The position numbers were made by a program, and so were the translations under genes. 64,000 nucleotides of DNA from Streptomyces sp. CB00316. Its GTDB lineage: Bacteria > Actinomycetota > Actinomycetes > Streptomycetales > Streptomycetaceae. The notes beneath the pieces are model-generated. The model saw only the letters and a program-made list of their open reading frames with translations. It made no database searches and was not told where the DNA came from. The DNA lies in contig NZ_LIXI01000004.1 in NCBI RefSeq assembly GCF_001905595.1, positions 124,001 through 188,000 of the forward strand. Direction: 5' to 3'. Numbering within the stretch: position 1 is the first letter of the stretch; each line of letters starts with the position of its first letter. Below are positions 18,331-25,817 of the stretch, one piece after another.

Positions 18331-18408
18331 CTGGTGTTCACCCGGTGAACACCAGTCGCATGAATAACTCCAGTTATGCAGCCGCCAGTCGGGCATAACG
18401 GTCGTCAA
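18331..18408. promoter_or_regulatory. Palindromes in the lasso-cluster promoter region
   Basis: The 592-base gap after the Stealth pair has no gene. Close to the lasso precursor it holds a perfect 25-base palindrome (CTGGTGTTCACC-C-GGTGAACACCAG, 18331-18355). Next comes ATAACTCCAGTTAT (18364-18377), whose right arm GTTATGC pairs with GCATAAC about 13 bases further on. These look like operator sites, or a stem in the leader, ahead of the precursor start at 18430. Which regulator binds is unknown. Confidence 0.55.
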
Positions 18409-18429
18409 CCGCACAGGAGGGAAGGTGTC

Positions 18430-18552
18430 ATGAAGCAGCAGAAGAAGGCTTACGTGAAGCCGTCGCTGTTCAAGCAGGGCGACTTCTCGAAGAAGACCGC
18501 CGGTTACTTCTACGGCTCGTACAAGGAGTACTGGGTCCGGCGCATCATCTGA
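18430..18552 (+). CDS. lasA: Lasso peptide precursor (A)
   Basis: The 40-residue precursor is preceded by AGGAGGGAAGG. The leader (residues 1-24) carries the actinobacterial lasso recognition pattern Y8-x2-P11-x-L13-x3-G17-x-F19, with Thr23 at the -2 position of the cut. The predicted core is residues 25-40, GYFYGSYKEYWVRRII. Gly1 and Glu9 of the core would close a nine-residue macrolactam ring, threaded by a seven-residue tail YWVRRII. There are no cysteines, so it would be a class II lasso. The residue masses add to a predicted mature monoisotopic mass of about 2081.05 Da (linear core minus one water). Confidence 0.93.
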   Translation: MKQQKKAYVKPSLFKQGDFSKKTAGYFYGSYKEYWVRRII

Positions 18553-18602
18553 TCCGCCGACCGGTTCCCTGTGCACGGTGTGAGAACGTCCGAAAGGTGA
18601 AG

Positions 18603-20561
18603 ATGCCCGGCCTGCTGCGTGACTACTTCGTCGTCCTGCCGGACAGCGTGGCGGGCCACGCGGTGGCCGGGCAGCTTCCCGCCCCGGAAGCGACAGCGCC
18701 GAACGGGACTGCGGCGGACGCGACCGCACCGGTGACGACGGCGGTGGTGGGTGACGTCCTGACCGTCGCCCACCCCTCGGGCCGCCCCTGGGTCGTCGCC
18801 CGCGCCCTGGTCCGCAAGGTCAGCCACCTCCACCGGGGCGACGACGCCCTCGTGCTCATCGGCCCCGACCGGGTCCCCGAGGCCGTGTTGGCCGGCCTCC
18901 TGGAGGGCGCCCGCGACCGGGCCGCCCTGGAACGCCGCCTCGCCCGGCTGCCCGGCCTCCACCATGTGATCGCCCGTCTCTCCGGCGAGACGTGGATCCG
19001 CGGTACGGCCTCCGGGCTGCGCCGGATCTACCACGCCCGGCACGCCGAGGCCGGCACCATCGCCTCCGACCGCCCGGCCGTCCTCGCCCGCCTGACCGGT
19101 GCGACCCTGGACGACGGCGCGCTCGCCCTGCGCATGCTCGACTTCCTGCCGCACCCCTTGAGCCGGCGCGTCCTGTGGCAGGGCGTGCACGAGACCGGGG
19201 CCGGGTACGGACTGGCCCTGCCCGTCGCAGCACCGGGCACGGCCGCCGCCCCCGGCCCTCGTGAGTACCGCTGGTGGGAGCCCCCGCCGCCGGAACTCTC
19301 CCTGGCGGACGGCGCCCGAAGGCTCGGGGACGCCGTCGCCGCCTCCGTACGGGCCCATGTCGGCGGCCTGGACCGGATCAGCTGCGAGCTCTCCGGCGGC
19401 ATGGACTCCACGGCCCTCACCTTCGCCGCCCGCGCGACCGGCCCGGCGGAGCTCTCCCTGCTCACCGTGGCGGCCCGCGACCGCTACAGCGAGGACGAGA
19501 CGTGGGCGCGGCGGGCGGTGGAGGCGGCACACGGCCATACGGACGCCCCCACCCTGGCCCACCACATCATCCCCGCCGACCACGCCCCCTACTTCTACGC
19601 CGACCTGGCCTCCACCGCCGCCGAGCTCAACGACGAACCGCTCCCCGTAGCCCCCGGCCGGGCCCGCGCGCATCTGCTCCTCAGCCGCGCCCACGCCACG
19701 GGCTCCCGCTACCACCTCACCGGCTACGGCGGCGACGAGCTCTTCCTGGGCCTGCCCCACGCCTACCAGGACCTCTTCCACGGCAACCCGCTCACCGCCT
19801 GGACCCACCTCAGCGGCCTGCGTCACCAGCTCGGCTGGCCCCTCCTCCCGACGCTGAAGGCCCTGCTGAACCGCTCCACCTTCCCCCGCTGGCTCGCGGG
19901 CGCGGTCACCACCGAACCCCAGCCCGTCACCCGTACCCCGCTGCTCTCCTGGGGCGTACGGCAATCCCTGCGCCCGTGGTTCACGGACCACGCGAACGCC
20001 CTGATCACCGAGGAGTTCCGGGCGGCCGCCGCCGAGCAGGCCGAACCGATCGACCCGTGGCGGGGGCGGCATGTGGACATCGACGCGGTACGGATGGGGG
20101 CGCGCCACTTCCAGGCGATGGAGGACATCGGCATGACGATCGGGCTGCCGGTCGCCGCGCCTTTCTACGACGACCGGGTCCTGGAGGCGACCCTCGCCGT
20201 CCGCCTGGCGGAGCGCATCAGCCCCTGGCGCTACAAGCCGCTGCTCGTCGAGGCGATGCGCGGGGTGGTGCCGGACGAGCTGCCGGCCCGTACGACGAAG
20301 GACCACATGTCCTCCGACGAACACCAGGGCCTACGCGAACACGCCCCGGAACTGGCTGACTTGTGGACGGGATCGCGCCTCGCCGACCACGGCCTGGTGG
20401 ACGCCCGCCACCTGCTCCGACTGGCGGCCGAACCCTTCTCGCCGGTTTTGGTGGAGCACTCCATCAGCTCCACGGTGGCCGGGGAGACCTGGCTGCGCAC
20501 GGCCGAGAACGCTTGGCCCACCTCTCCGTCGACCCCCACGACCAGCGAGGCAAGACTGTGA
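18603..20561 (+). CDS. lasC: Lasso cyclase (C), asparagine-synthetase-like
   Basis: This 652-residue protein adenylates the Glu9 side chain of the core and closes the ring on Gly1. The PP-loop ATP motif ELSGGMDSTAL lies near residue 262, and further AsnB-like text follows (LTGYGGDELFLGLPHAY, then APFYDDRVLE). The N-terminal half replaces the glutaminase domain found in true asparagine synthetases and lacks the catalytic Cys2. ATG 18603 was chosen because AAAGG is suitably spaced; GTG 18597 overlaps the ribosome site. The gap to the precursor is 50 bases. Confidence 0.92.
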   Translation: MPGLLRDYFVVLPDSVAGHAVAGQLPAPEATAPNGTAADATAPVTTAVVGDVLTVAHPSGRPWVVARALVRKVSHLHRGDDALVLIGPDRVPEAVLAGLLEGARDRAALERRLARLPGLHHVIARLSGETWIRGTASGLRRIYHARHAEAGTIASDRPAVLARLTGATLDDGALALRMLDFLPHPLSRRVLWQGVHETGAGYGLALPVAAPGTAAAPGPREYRWWEPPPPELSLADGARRLGDAVAASVRAHVGGLDRISCELSGGMDSTALTFAARATGPAELSLLTVAARDRYSEDETWARRAVEAAHGHTDAPTLAHHIIPADHAPYFYADLASTAAELNDEPLPVAPGRARAHLLLSRAHATGSRYHLTGYGGDELFLGLPHAYQDLFHGNPLTAWTHLSGLRHQLGWPLLPTLKALLNRSTFPRWLAGAVTTEPQPVTRTPLLSWGVRQSLRPWFTDHANALITEEFRAAAAEQAEPIDPWRGRHVDIDAVRMGARHFQAMEDIGMTIGLPVAAPFYDDRVLEATLAVRLAERISPWRYKPLLVEAMRGVVPDELPARTTKDHMSSDEHQGLREHAPELADLWTGSRLADHGLVDARHLLRLAAEPFSPVLVEHSISSTVAGETWLRTAENAWPTSPSTPTTSEARL

Positions 20562-20809
20562 AGCTCAGAAAAGGCATAGCCGTCACGACGACCGAGTACG
20601 GAGGCGTCCTGCTCGACGAAAAGGACGGCAGTTACTGGCAGTTGAACGACACCAGCATCATCGTCGTGGAGACTCTTGCCGCCGGCCAGGCCCCGGAGGT
20701 GGCCGTGGAGCGGATCGTCGCCGAGTTCGACGTCGAACGCGCGGAGGCGGAGTCGGACGTCGCCCAGCTGACCCGTCAGCTCGTCGAGGCGAAGATCCTG
20801 CGCCCATGA
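20558..20809 (+). CDS. lasB1: Lasso leader-binding protein (B1, RRE/PqqD-like)
   Basis: The 83-residue RiPP recognition element has the PqqD-like fold signature: VTTTEYGGVLLDEKDGSYWQLN, a helical GQAPEVAVERIVAEFDV block, then a C-terminal helix. It binds the precursor leader and delivers it to the B2 protease. GTG 20558 overlaps the lasC stop (GTGA) and the stop overlaps the B2 start, so the genes are tightly coupled. Confidence 0.9.
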   Translation: MKLRKGIAVTTTEYGGVLLDEKDGSYWQLNDTSIIVVETLAAGQAPEVAVERIVAEFDVERAEAESDVAQLTRQLVEAKILRP

Positions 20810-21276
20810 CCACCGAGATGACGATGCCCCGCCGAGGCGCGGGCCCGGGCGGCCTGCGGCTGCGCGCCGCGATCGCCGCCGCGTTCGTCCTGGCCCGCTT
20901 CAAGCCGGGCCGCCTGCGCCGGGTGCTGGCCCGCTGCAGCCGGGGCGCGAGCCCGGCGACGTACGAGGAGACGCTGGAGGCGTACGAGGCGGTCACCGCC
21001 ACCAGCCGCCGCTGCGCGGGCCGTTACGGCTGCCTGCCCCGTTCGGTGGCCATCGCGCTGGTGTGCCGGATGTCGGGGAGCTGGCCGGACTGGTGCGCGG
21101 GGGTCCGGACGGCACCGCCGTTCTCGCCGCATGCTTGGGTGGAGGCGGGGGGCCGCACGGTCGGCGAGCAGGCGGAAGCGGCCGATCTGCGTCCTTTGAT
21201 GGTGGTGACGGTACGCGAGGGGGTTCCGGGTGAGCGCGGTGGCGGGAACGACGACGGGGGCGGACGGGCTTCCTGA
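20806..21276 (+). CDS. lasB2: Lasso leader peptidase (B2, transglutaminase-like)
   Basis: This 156-residue protease cuts the leader before core Gly1. The catalytic Cys76 is in RYGCLPRSVAIALVCR and His109 is in PHAWVEAGG, the usual B2 arrangement of the Cys-His-Asp transglutaminase fold; the acidic residue is not certain by eye. The ATG overlaps the lasB1 stop (ATGA). The C-terminus is Gly/Asp-rich, and its coding sequence overlaps the start of the transporter gene by 47 bases. Confidence 0.9.
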   Translation: MTTEMTMPRRGAGPGGLRLRAAIAAAFVLARFKPGRLRRVLARCSRGASPATYEETLEAYEAVTATSRRCAGRYGCLPRSVAIALVCRMSGSWPDWCAGVRTAPPFSPHAWVEAGGRTVGEQAEAADLRPLMVVTVREGVPGERGGGNDDGGGRAS

Positions 21277-23059
21277 GGAGCCTGAAAGGCATGGGGTGCC
21301 TGCGGAGAGTGCATCACCCTCCGAAGCGGGCGCGACCGGCCCCACCCCCCTCCGCCTCCTCCTGACCCGGGTCCGCCCCCACCGCGGCGTACTCATCCGT
21401 GCGGGCTCCCTCTCCCTCACCGGGTCCGCGGCCGGGCTCGCGATGCCGCTGATGGCGAAGTACGCGGTCGACGCGTTCGCCGCGGACCGCTCGCCGGTCG
21501 CCCCGCTCGTAGCGCTCACCGCACTCGTCCTCGCCGGCGCCTGCCTCTCCGCGTACGGGCGCTACCTCATGGCCCGGACGGGGGAAGGCGTGGTCCTGCG
21601 AGCCCGCGACCAACTGGTGGGCCGCATCATGCGGTTGAAGGTCCCGGCGGTGGACCGTCTGACCCCTGGCGACCTGCAATCGAGGGTGACCAGCGACACC
21701 ACCCTGCTCCGAACGGTCCTCTCCAGCGGTCTGGTCGAGTCGTTCAACAGCGTGCTGATGCTGCTGGGAACAGTCGCGTTCATGGCGTACATGGACGTCA
21801 CGCTGCTGGGCGTGACACTGGTGGTGATCGTCGGTATCGGAGCCGTGACTGCCTTGCTCATGCCGCGAATCCAGCGCGCGCAGCTACGCGCGCAGGAGTC
21901 CGTGGGCGCGATGGGGGCGGCGCTGGACCGGGTGCTCCAGGCGTTCCGGACGGTCAAGGCGAGCGGCGCGGAGGAGCGGGAGACGGCGGCCGTGGCCGAG
22001 GCGGCACGGCATGCGCACGACCGGGGCGTCTCGGTGGCGAAGTGGTCCTCGGTCTCCGACGTCACGATGATGATGTCGATCCAACTGGCCTTCCTGGCCG
22101 TGCTGGGAGTGGGCGGGGCGAGGGTGGCGTCTGGCTCCCTGGAGGTCTCGTCCCTGATCGCGTTCCTGCTCTACCTCTTCTACCTGATGGGCCCGATCGG
22201 CGGCCTGGTCGAGGGCTGGACGGGCCTGCAGAGCGGCCTCGCCGCCGTACGCAGGATCGACGAGGTGGAGTCGCTGCCGGGCGAACCCTCGGAGGGCTTG
22301 GGCGAGTTGAAGGAGGGTGGCGGCCCGCTGCGGGTCACCTTCCAGGACGTGACCTTCGGGTACGGGGACGAGCGCGCCCCCGCCCACAAGGGCGTCACGT
22401 TCGACGTGCCGGCGGGCGGGCTGGTGGCGCTGGTGGGCCCGTCGGGGGCGGGGAAGTCCACGGTGTTCAGCCTGCTGGAACGGTTCTACGACCACGACGG
22501 CGGCACGATCACCGTGGACGGCCGGGACATCCGGGGCTGGCCGCTGACGGAGCTGCGCGCCTCGCTCGCGTACGTGGAACAGGACGCCCCGGTCCTGGCC
22601 GGAACCCTGCGCGAGAACCTGCTCTTCGCGGCCCCCGACGCCCCGGCGGACCGGCTGACGGAGGCGGTCGCCCGTACCCGCCTGGACACCCTGGTCGCCC
22701 GCCTGCCCGACGGCCTGGACACGGCGGTCGGCCACCGTGGCGTCACCCTCTCCGGCGGCGAACGCCAGCGGATCGCCATCGCCCGTGCCCTGCTGCGCCG
22801 CCCGCGCCTGCTCCTCCTGGACGAGGTGACCTCGCAACTGGACGCGGTCAACGAGCAGGCGCTGCGCGACGTCATCCTCGAACTGGCTCAGCAGACGACG
22901 GTGTTGGTCATCGCGCACCGCCTGTCCACCGTCCGCCACGCCGACCGCATCGTGGTCCTGGAGGAGGGCCGCGTGCGCACGGCGGGCACGCACGAGGAAC
23001 TGATCACGTCGGACGACCTCTACCGCGAACTGGCGACCACGCAGCTGGCGGCGGGATGA
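21230..23059 (+). CDS. lasD: Lasso peptide ABC exporter (D)
   Basis: This 609-residue fused ABC transporter has a membrane domain (about residues 45-340, six helices) followed by a nucleotide-binding domain with Walker A GPSGAGKST near residue 402, signature LSGGERQR near residue 507 and Walker B LLLLDEVTSQLD. The family exports peptides and often gives self-immunity. GTG 21230 overlaps the lasB2 reading frame by 47 bases; the first 40 residues are poorly conserved, so a later start is possible. It is the last gene of the A-C-B1-B2-D operon. Confidence 0.9.
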   Translation: MSAVAGTTTGADGLPEEPERHGVPAESASPSEAGATGPTPLRLLLTRVRPHRGVLIRAGSLSLTGSAAGLAMPLMAKYAVDAFAADRSPVAPLVALTALVLAGACLSAYGRYLMARTGEGVVLRARDQLVGRIMRLKVPAVDRLTPGDLQSRVTSDTTLLRTVLSSGLVESFNSVLMLLGTVAFMAYMDVTLLGVTLVVIVGIGAVTALLMPRIQRAQLRAQESVGAMGAALDRVLQAFRTVKASGAEERETAAVAEAARHAHDRGVSVAKWSSVSDVTMMMSIQLAFLAVLGVGGARVASGSLEVSSLIAFLLYLFYLMGPIGGLVEGWTGLQSGLAAVRRIDEVESLPGEPSEGLGELKEGGGPLRVTFQDVTFGYGDERAPAHKGVTFDVPAGGLVALVGPSGAGKSTVFSLLERFYDHDGGTITVDGRDIRGWPLTELRASLAYVEQDAPVLAGTLRENLLFAAPDAPADRLTEAVARTRLDTLVARLPDGLDTAVGHRGVTLSGGERQRIAIARALLRRPRLLLLDEVTSQLDAVNEQALRDVILELAQQTTVLVIAHRLSTVRHADRIVVLEEGRVRTAGTHEELITSDDLYRELATTQLAAG

Positions 23060-23159
23060 GCTCAAGCGTCACGGTCTCGGGGGCCGAGGGGGCCAGCTGC
23101 TCGAATTCCTCGACGGACATCTGGGCGTGCGGTGCGTGATCGGCGGTGCTGGGGGTCAT
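23004..23159 (-). pseudogene. Truncated Uma2-family (DUF820) nuclease gene
   Basis: ATG 23159 has a strong ribosome site (GGAGGAGG). The first 35 residues (HAQMSVEEFEQLAPSAPE, then TVTLELI) match the N-terminus of Uma2-family putative endonucleases, very common in Streptomyces. Homology stops at about 23056; the last 16 residues read antisense of the lasD end, and a stop comes at 23004. A complete family member would be about 190 residues. The break lies at the lasD terminus, which marks a recombination junction at the right edge of the lasso cluster. Confidence 0.65.
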
Positions 23160-23215
23160 GGCGTCGCCTCCTCCCCTCCATCGTGCCCTGCCGTTTACGC
23201 GGGTGAGCTGCACAG

Positions 23216-24115
23216 TCATCGGTATGTCCTCTCCGACCGGGGAACCAGCCCCGCTCGGACCACCTTCATCCGCTCACGCACACCAGGCGGCTGTACGGCC
23301 CCAGGCGGCCCTACCGGCGGCCCCATCGGCGGCTCCGGGGACGGCCCCCGGCACGGGCGGCAGAGGCCCCCGAGGAGCGCCTCCGGGGCGCCGGGGGCTC
23401 CGCACTCGCCGCACTCCAGGGTGCGCAGGACGGTCCGGGGGCCCGGGAGGACCCGTTCCGGCGGGAGCTTGTCGAGCAGGCGCCGCTCGACGAAGCTCGC
23501 GGCGCAGTGGACGACGCGCGGCAGGCCGGCGGTGAGCGCGTGCAGCAGCTCCGCCTCCGTCGCGCCCCGCGCGAACCACTCGCTGACCTGCGGTTCCAGG
23601 TTCACGCAGGCGGTGTGGGACAGGGACAGTGCCGGGGCCTTCCGCCCCAGGGCGGCGAGCAGGATGAACGCCCGTGAGCGGGTGGGTCGTTGGGGCCGGT
23701 CCGGCGGGACGTCGCCCCGGATGTAGGCGTTCCACCACTCGTCCTCGCGTGCGGTGCGCGAGAAGAAGGTGCGGGTCACCCAGAGCATCACCTCGTCGGT
23801 GATGACGCACTCGCTGCCGCGCCGCAGATGCCCGGCGGCCTGGAGCCGGTTGAGGGTGGTGCTCAGGGCGCACTGCCCGTACGGGAGGTGCTTGGCCAGC
23901 GTCTTCACGGAGATGTCGGAGCCGTCGGGCAGCTGGTCGATGTACGCGGCGACGGCCGCGTCACGGGGGAGCAGGTGGGCGAAGTCGCGCTCACCACGCG
24001 GTCGTTCGCCGGGCGCGGAGCGCTTGCCGTACCCGGGCTTGGCCATGGGGTGCGGGGTTGCGGGCGGGGTCGCGTGCGGGGTGAAGGGGGCAGCACTAAG
24101 CTGGCTGTCAGCCAT
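23216..24115 (-). CDS. Winged-helix (MarR-like) DNA-binding protein with C-terminal zinc ribbon
   Basis: In this 299-residue protein, residues about 50-110 form a winged-helix region (AAVAAYIDQLPDGSDISVKTLAKHLPYGQCALSTTLNRLQAAGHLRR). The middle third is helical, and the C-terminus has CxxC...CxxC (ECGECG ... LCRPC), a likely zinc ribbon. Such proteins are annotated as helix-turn-helix regulators in Streptomyces; targets are unknown. It runs opposite to the lasso operon and is the only regulator near it, so it is a candidate but unproven controller. The start is uncertain (ATG 24115 or ATG 24169); neither has a good ribosome site. Confidence 0.72.
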   Translation of the reverse strand: MADSQLSAAPFTPHATPPATPHPMAKPGYGKRSAPGERPRGERDFAHLLPRDAAVAAYIDQLPDGSDISVKTLAKHLPYGQCALSTTLNRLQAAGHLRRGSECVITDEVMLWVTRTFFSRTAREDEWWNAYIRGDVPPDRPQRPTRSRAFILLAALGRKAPALSLSHTACVNLEPQVSEWFARGATEAELLHALTAGLPRVVHCAASFVERRLLDKLPPERVLPGPRTVLRTLECGECGAPGAPEALLGGLCRPCRGPSPEPPMGPPVGPPGAVQPPGVRERMKVVRAGLVPRSERTYR

Positions 24116-24289
24116 GAGGATCGCTGATTCCGATCTTTGTTGGTCAGACCCCTGTCGGTGTTCCATCACCGGCGGGGGTCGTCCTTTTCTTCTCTTGTCC
24201 TCCCGAACGCTAAAGCCTGGCGACTGCGCGTCGCAACTCGGTCACAAGCGGTCAACACCGGTCGCAGGGAGGGTGGGTGGGAAAGCTGA

Positions 24290-24463
24290 CCCATCCACCC
24301 CATCACTGTTAAGAGCGCTCGGATCTCGCCGCTTGAGCTCCGGGAGGAGCAGGGGCCGACGCTGGTGGGAACGGCTGTGCGGCAGGATCGCGGCATGGCG
24401 AACAACAGCTCCTTTGCGCCCTTCGCTCGGGTCACGCTGCCGGAGAAGCGGCTGGGGGTGTGA
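24290..24463 (+). pseudogene. Possible gene tail in front of a terminator
   Basis: After a stop at 24287 this frame reads about 57 residues (including TLVGTAVRQDRGMANNSSF and APFARVTLPEKRLGV) to a TGA at 24461. The TGA overlaps the start of a perfect terminator hairpin. No start codon has a convincing ribosome site, though ATG 24395 would give 22 residues. The position directly before a terminator suggests the end of a real or decayed gene. No family was recognised. Otherwise the gap 24116-24729 holds nothing identifiable. Confidence 0.25.
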
Positions 24464-24492
24464 CGGCCGCCCCGGCGGCAGGGGCGGCCGTC
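24462..24492 (+). terminator. Perfect hairpin terminator
   Basis: GACGGCCGCCCC and GGGGCGGCCGTC, 12 perfect base pairs around a 7-base loop, in the gap between the regulator and the ECF sigma gene. Confidence 0.7.
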
Positions 24493-24729
24493 AACAGTCG
24501 CCGATCCAGATTTCCTCCGGGCGCTGTCGCAAGCGGCTGACAGAGGCGGGTGCGAGGGCCCGAATGCACGGTTTCCTCTTCTCCCAGCTTTCGCGGCCTA
24601 GGAAAGTTGGGTTTCCGCTGCGTCGCCCACGTCCACCCAGCCGGGCACCCTTGCGGGTTCCGTGACGACGATCACTCCGATGCCTCGTCGGCGCTGTAGA
24701 CCGGATGCCCGGCGGCAGGCGTATAGCCG

Positions 24730-25257
24730 GTGAAGCGAAAGATCCGGGAGCAACTTTTGACCGTCGAGGAGTTCGAAGAGTTCTACGCCCAGGCGGTCGC
24801 GCGTCTCACAGGCCAGCTGTACGTGATGACGGGGGACCTCCAGGAGGCGCAGGACGTCGTGCAGGAGGCCTTCGTCAAGGCGTGGGTCCGGCGCGGCCGG
24901 CTGGAGCGGGACGGGCAGCCCGAGGCGTGGATCCGTACAGTCGCGTGGCGTCTGGCGGTGAGCCGTTGGCGCTTCCGGCGGCGTTCGGCGGACGCGTGGG
25001 GCCGGGGGAGCGGTGCGGCGGAACACGTCGCGCCGCCTGACCCGGACCACGTGATGCTGGTCGACGCGCTCCGGGAGCTGCCCGCCCAGCAGAGGCGGAC
25101 GTTGACCCTGCACTACCTGTGCGATCTCACGGTGGAGCAGATCGCCAGGGAGACCGGGCTTTCCGCCAGCACGATCAAGACGCATCTGGTCCGCGGACGG
25201 GCGGCGCTCGCCCACCGTCTGCAGGACCCCCGCATGGAGGAGGCTCCTGATGTCTGA
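24730..25257 (+). CDS. RNA polymerase ECF sigma factor (SigE/SigM-like)
   Basis: The 175-residue protein has sigma region 2 (FYAQAVARLTGQLYVMTGDLQEAQDVVQEAFVKAW, then PEAWIRTVAWRLAVSRWR) and region 4 (LPAQQRRTLTLHYLCDLTVEQIARETGLSASTIKTHLVRGRAAL), with no extra C-terminal domain. It would direct RNA polymerase to a small regulon. The next gene overlaps its end by 8 bases and encodes a single-pass membrane protein that may act as its anti-sigma factor. GTG 24730 lacks a clear ribosome site. TTG 24757, with GGGAG six bases upstream and the family-like start TVEEFEEFY, is a good alternative. Confidence 0.85.
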   Translation: MKRKIREQLLTVEEFEEFYAQAVARLTGQLYVMTGDLQEAQDVVQEAFVKAWVRRGRLERDGQPEAWIRTVAWRLAVSRWRFRRRSADAWGRGSGAAEHVAPPDPDHVMLVDALRELPAQQRRTLTLHYLCDLTVEQIARETGLSASTIKTHLVRGRAALAHRLQDPRMEEAPDV

Positions 25258-25714
25258 ACCACGGGACCCCTTGGGGCCGGAGGGCTCGCAGGATCCGTTG
25301 CGGTCCCTGTTCCGGCAGGCCGGGGACTTCGGGCAGGGCCGCTCCGTGGCGGACCCGGCGGCCAGCATCACCGAACGCGGTATGCGGGCCCAGCGGCGCC
25401 GGATGGCCGCGGTCGCGGTGGGGGTGTGCCTGGTCATCGGCGGGGGCGGCGCGGCGGCGATCGGCCTGCTCCCGGTCACACCGAAGCCCGCACCTCCGGC
25501 GACGAGCCCGTCGCCCAGCTACCCGTCCCCGGCACCGCCGCCGCCCGCGGGGACGCCGACGGAACCGCCCACGCCCAGCAACACGGTGCCGGGGTCGGAG
25601 GGGCCCGCCACGGGGTCGACCGCTCCGCAGGGCCCGCCGACGACGGAGGCGCCGACGATTGCTTCGTCGACATCAACGTCTGCATCGACGCTCGGGGCGA
25701 CGCCGACGCCCTGA
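25250..25714 (+). CDS. Single-pass membrane protein, putative partner of the ECF sigma factor
   Basis: This 154-residue protein has an acidic cytoplasmic N-terminus of about 50 residues, one membrane helix (MAAVAVGVCLVIGGGGAAAIGLL) near residues 51-74, then a low-complexity Pro/Ser/Thr-rich outer region to the end. It overlaps the sigma gene, so the two are co-translated. No zinc anti-sigma HxxxCxxC motif is visible, so assignment as an anti-sigma factor rests only on gene order and topology. The outer region resembles a wall-spanning stalk. Confidence 0.65.
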   Translation: MSEPRDPLGPEGSQDPLRSLFRQAGDFGQGRSVADPAASITERGMRAQRRRMAAVAVGVCLVIGGGGAAAIGLLPVTPKPAPPATSPSPSYPSPAPPPPAGTPTEPPTPSNTVPGSEGPATGSTAPQGPPTTEAPTIASSTSTSASTLGATPTP

Positions 25715-25817
25715 CGGCGGGCGGCTGACTCCGCGCCCTCGCCCTCGCCCTCCTCCCACGCCCCGGCGTCTCCACCGGGCGATCTCACACGCCCGGACGT
25801 GTCCGAAAGGTGCTTGA

